NCBI GenBank assembly: GCA_006226495.1
Contig: SBGU01000005.1
Span: 1-64,000, forward strand
Reading direction: 5' to 3'
Origin: Alphaproteobacteria bacterium
Lineage (GTDB): Bacteria > Pseudomonadota > Alphaproteobacteria > Sphingomonadales > Kordiimonadaceae
Length of the DNA stretch: 64,000 bases
The position numbers and the translations under genes are program-made. The notes beneath the pieces were generated by a model that saw only the letters and a list, made by a program, of their open reading frames with translations, was not told the origin of the DNA and did not search any database. Positions 63,680 to 64,000 of this stretch are shown here, piece after piece. Each line of letters opens with the position of its first letter. The first letter of the stretch is position 1.

Positions 63680-64000
63680 TTATTCCCCGCCTTTGTAGAC
63701 AATGCCGCCTTTCATGACAAAATCGACCGATTCCAGCTCTGAAATATCGGCAAGCGGGTCGCCATCGGTGGCGATGATATCGGCATAGCGGCCGGGCTGG
63801 ATCGAGCCAATCTTGTCGCTGGCGCGCAACAGGGTGGCGCCGTTTGCCGTGGCCGACTTGATGGCCTGCATGGGCGACATGCCACCCCGGACCATATATT
63901 TGAACTCGGCTGCGCTGCCGTCATAGGGAACAAGGCCCGCAACGTCAGTCCCGAAGGCGATATTGACACCAGCCGAGACCGCTTCATGGAACATGGCCTG
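63680..64000 (-). CDS. amidohydrolase family protein, C-terminal part (runs off the right edge)
   Basis: About 105 residues of the end of an imidazolonepropionase-like amidohydrolase are present. Visible are the metal-ligand aspartate segment VNIAFGTDVAGLVPYDGSAAEF, the following helix MVRGGMSPMQAIKSATANGATLLR, and the C-terminal barrel-to-beta segment IGSIQPGRYADIIATDGDPLADISELESVDFVMKGGIVYKGG. Such enzymes hydrolyse amides or peptides at a bimetal centre, and secreted members act as dipeptidases. The gene continues rightward beyond the window (5' part missing). It is on the minus strand like the small basic protein gene 150 bases downstream. Confidence 0.9.
   Translation of the reverse strand, partial: QAMFHEAVSAGVNIAFGTDVAGLVPYDGSAAEFKYMVRGGMSPMQAIKSATANGATLLRASDKIGSIQPGRYADIIATDGDPLADISELESVDFVMKGGIVYKGGE

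Overview
The window is an Alphaproteobacterial chromosome segment of roughly 60% G+C by eye. It opens with the 5' end of a 16S rRNA gene on the minus strand and then carries a dense run of conserved genes in an order familiar from this class: lysC, ptsP, a RodZ-like HTH gene, ispG, hisS, prfA, prmC, a DUF4167 gene and clpB; a DUF1178, nitrilase, grxC and comF group; mutT, argJ and secA; and xerD, aroK, aroB and a CorC gene. Large TonB-dependent receptors, a secreted S9 peptidase and TPR-fused tailoring enzymes suggest a free-living, probably marine, peptide-using heterotroph. A Kordiimonadales-like lineage is a guess only.

Layout. 1-1057: 16S rRNA, its leader with a boxA site and tandem promoters, and a divergent control region. 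1058-3274: an M23 envelope peptidase and a secreted coiled-coil protein. 3737-15856: an accessory block with two TonB-dependent receptors flanking a convergent pair, a TPR-sulfotransferase and a TPR-2OG/Fe(II) oxygenase, followed by a secreted S9 peptidase. 15927-30872: the housekeeping run from clpB (with an RpoH-type promoter) back to lysC, then ubiG. 30869-37752: CPBP protease, AraC regulator, the DUF1178-to-comF group, a BioC/NDUFAF5-like methyltransferase, a nucleotidyltransferase-like gene, mutT, an orphan Flp pilin and a small coiled-coil protein. 37917-42726: argJ, secA with two SEC-C zinc motifs, and a YbaK-type deacylase. 42836-52560: a secreted Asp/His-rich protein and a split ribonucleotide reductase locus, with nrdB and nrdA separated by an MCP, a CadC-like regulator and an S41 peptidase. 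52561-64000: accA, xerD, an uncharacterised secreted protein with a 46-residue membrane partner, aroK-aroB-corC, a membrane LytTR regulator divergent from a MipA/OmpV protein, a DUF2306 protein, a 36-residue basic small protein, and the end of an amidohydrolase gene.

Regulation visible in the sequence. Two perfect TTAA-N7-TTAA (CtrA-type) boxes lie upstream of the MCP and of the second TonB receptor, and a one-mismatch version lies upstream of the Flp pilin gene. NrdR-box-like pairs spaced 31-32 bp precede both nrdA and nrdB, consistent with co-regulation despite their separation. A duplicated perfect 16-bp palindrome lies between nrdA and accA and I cannot assign it. No CRISPR array, insertion sequence, prophage or tRNA gene was recognised. 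All functional calls come from reading the translated sequences; no database search was run.
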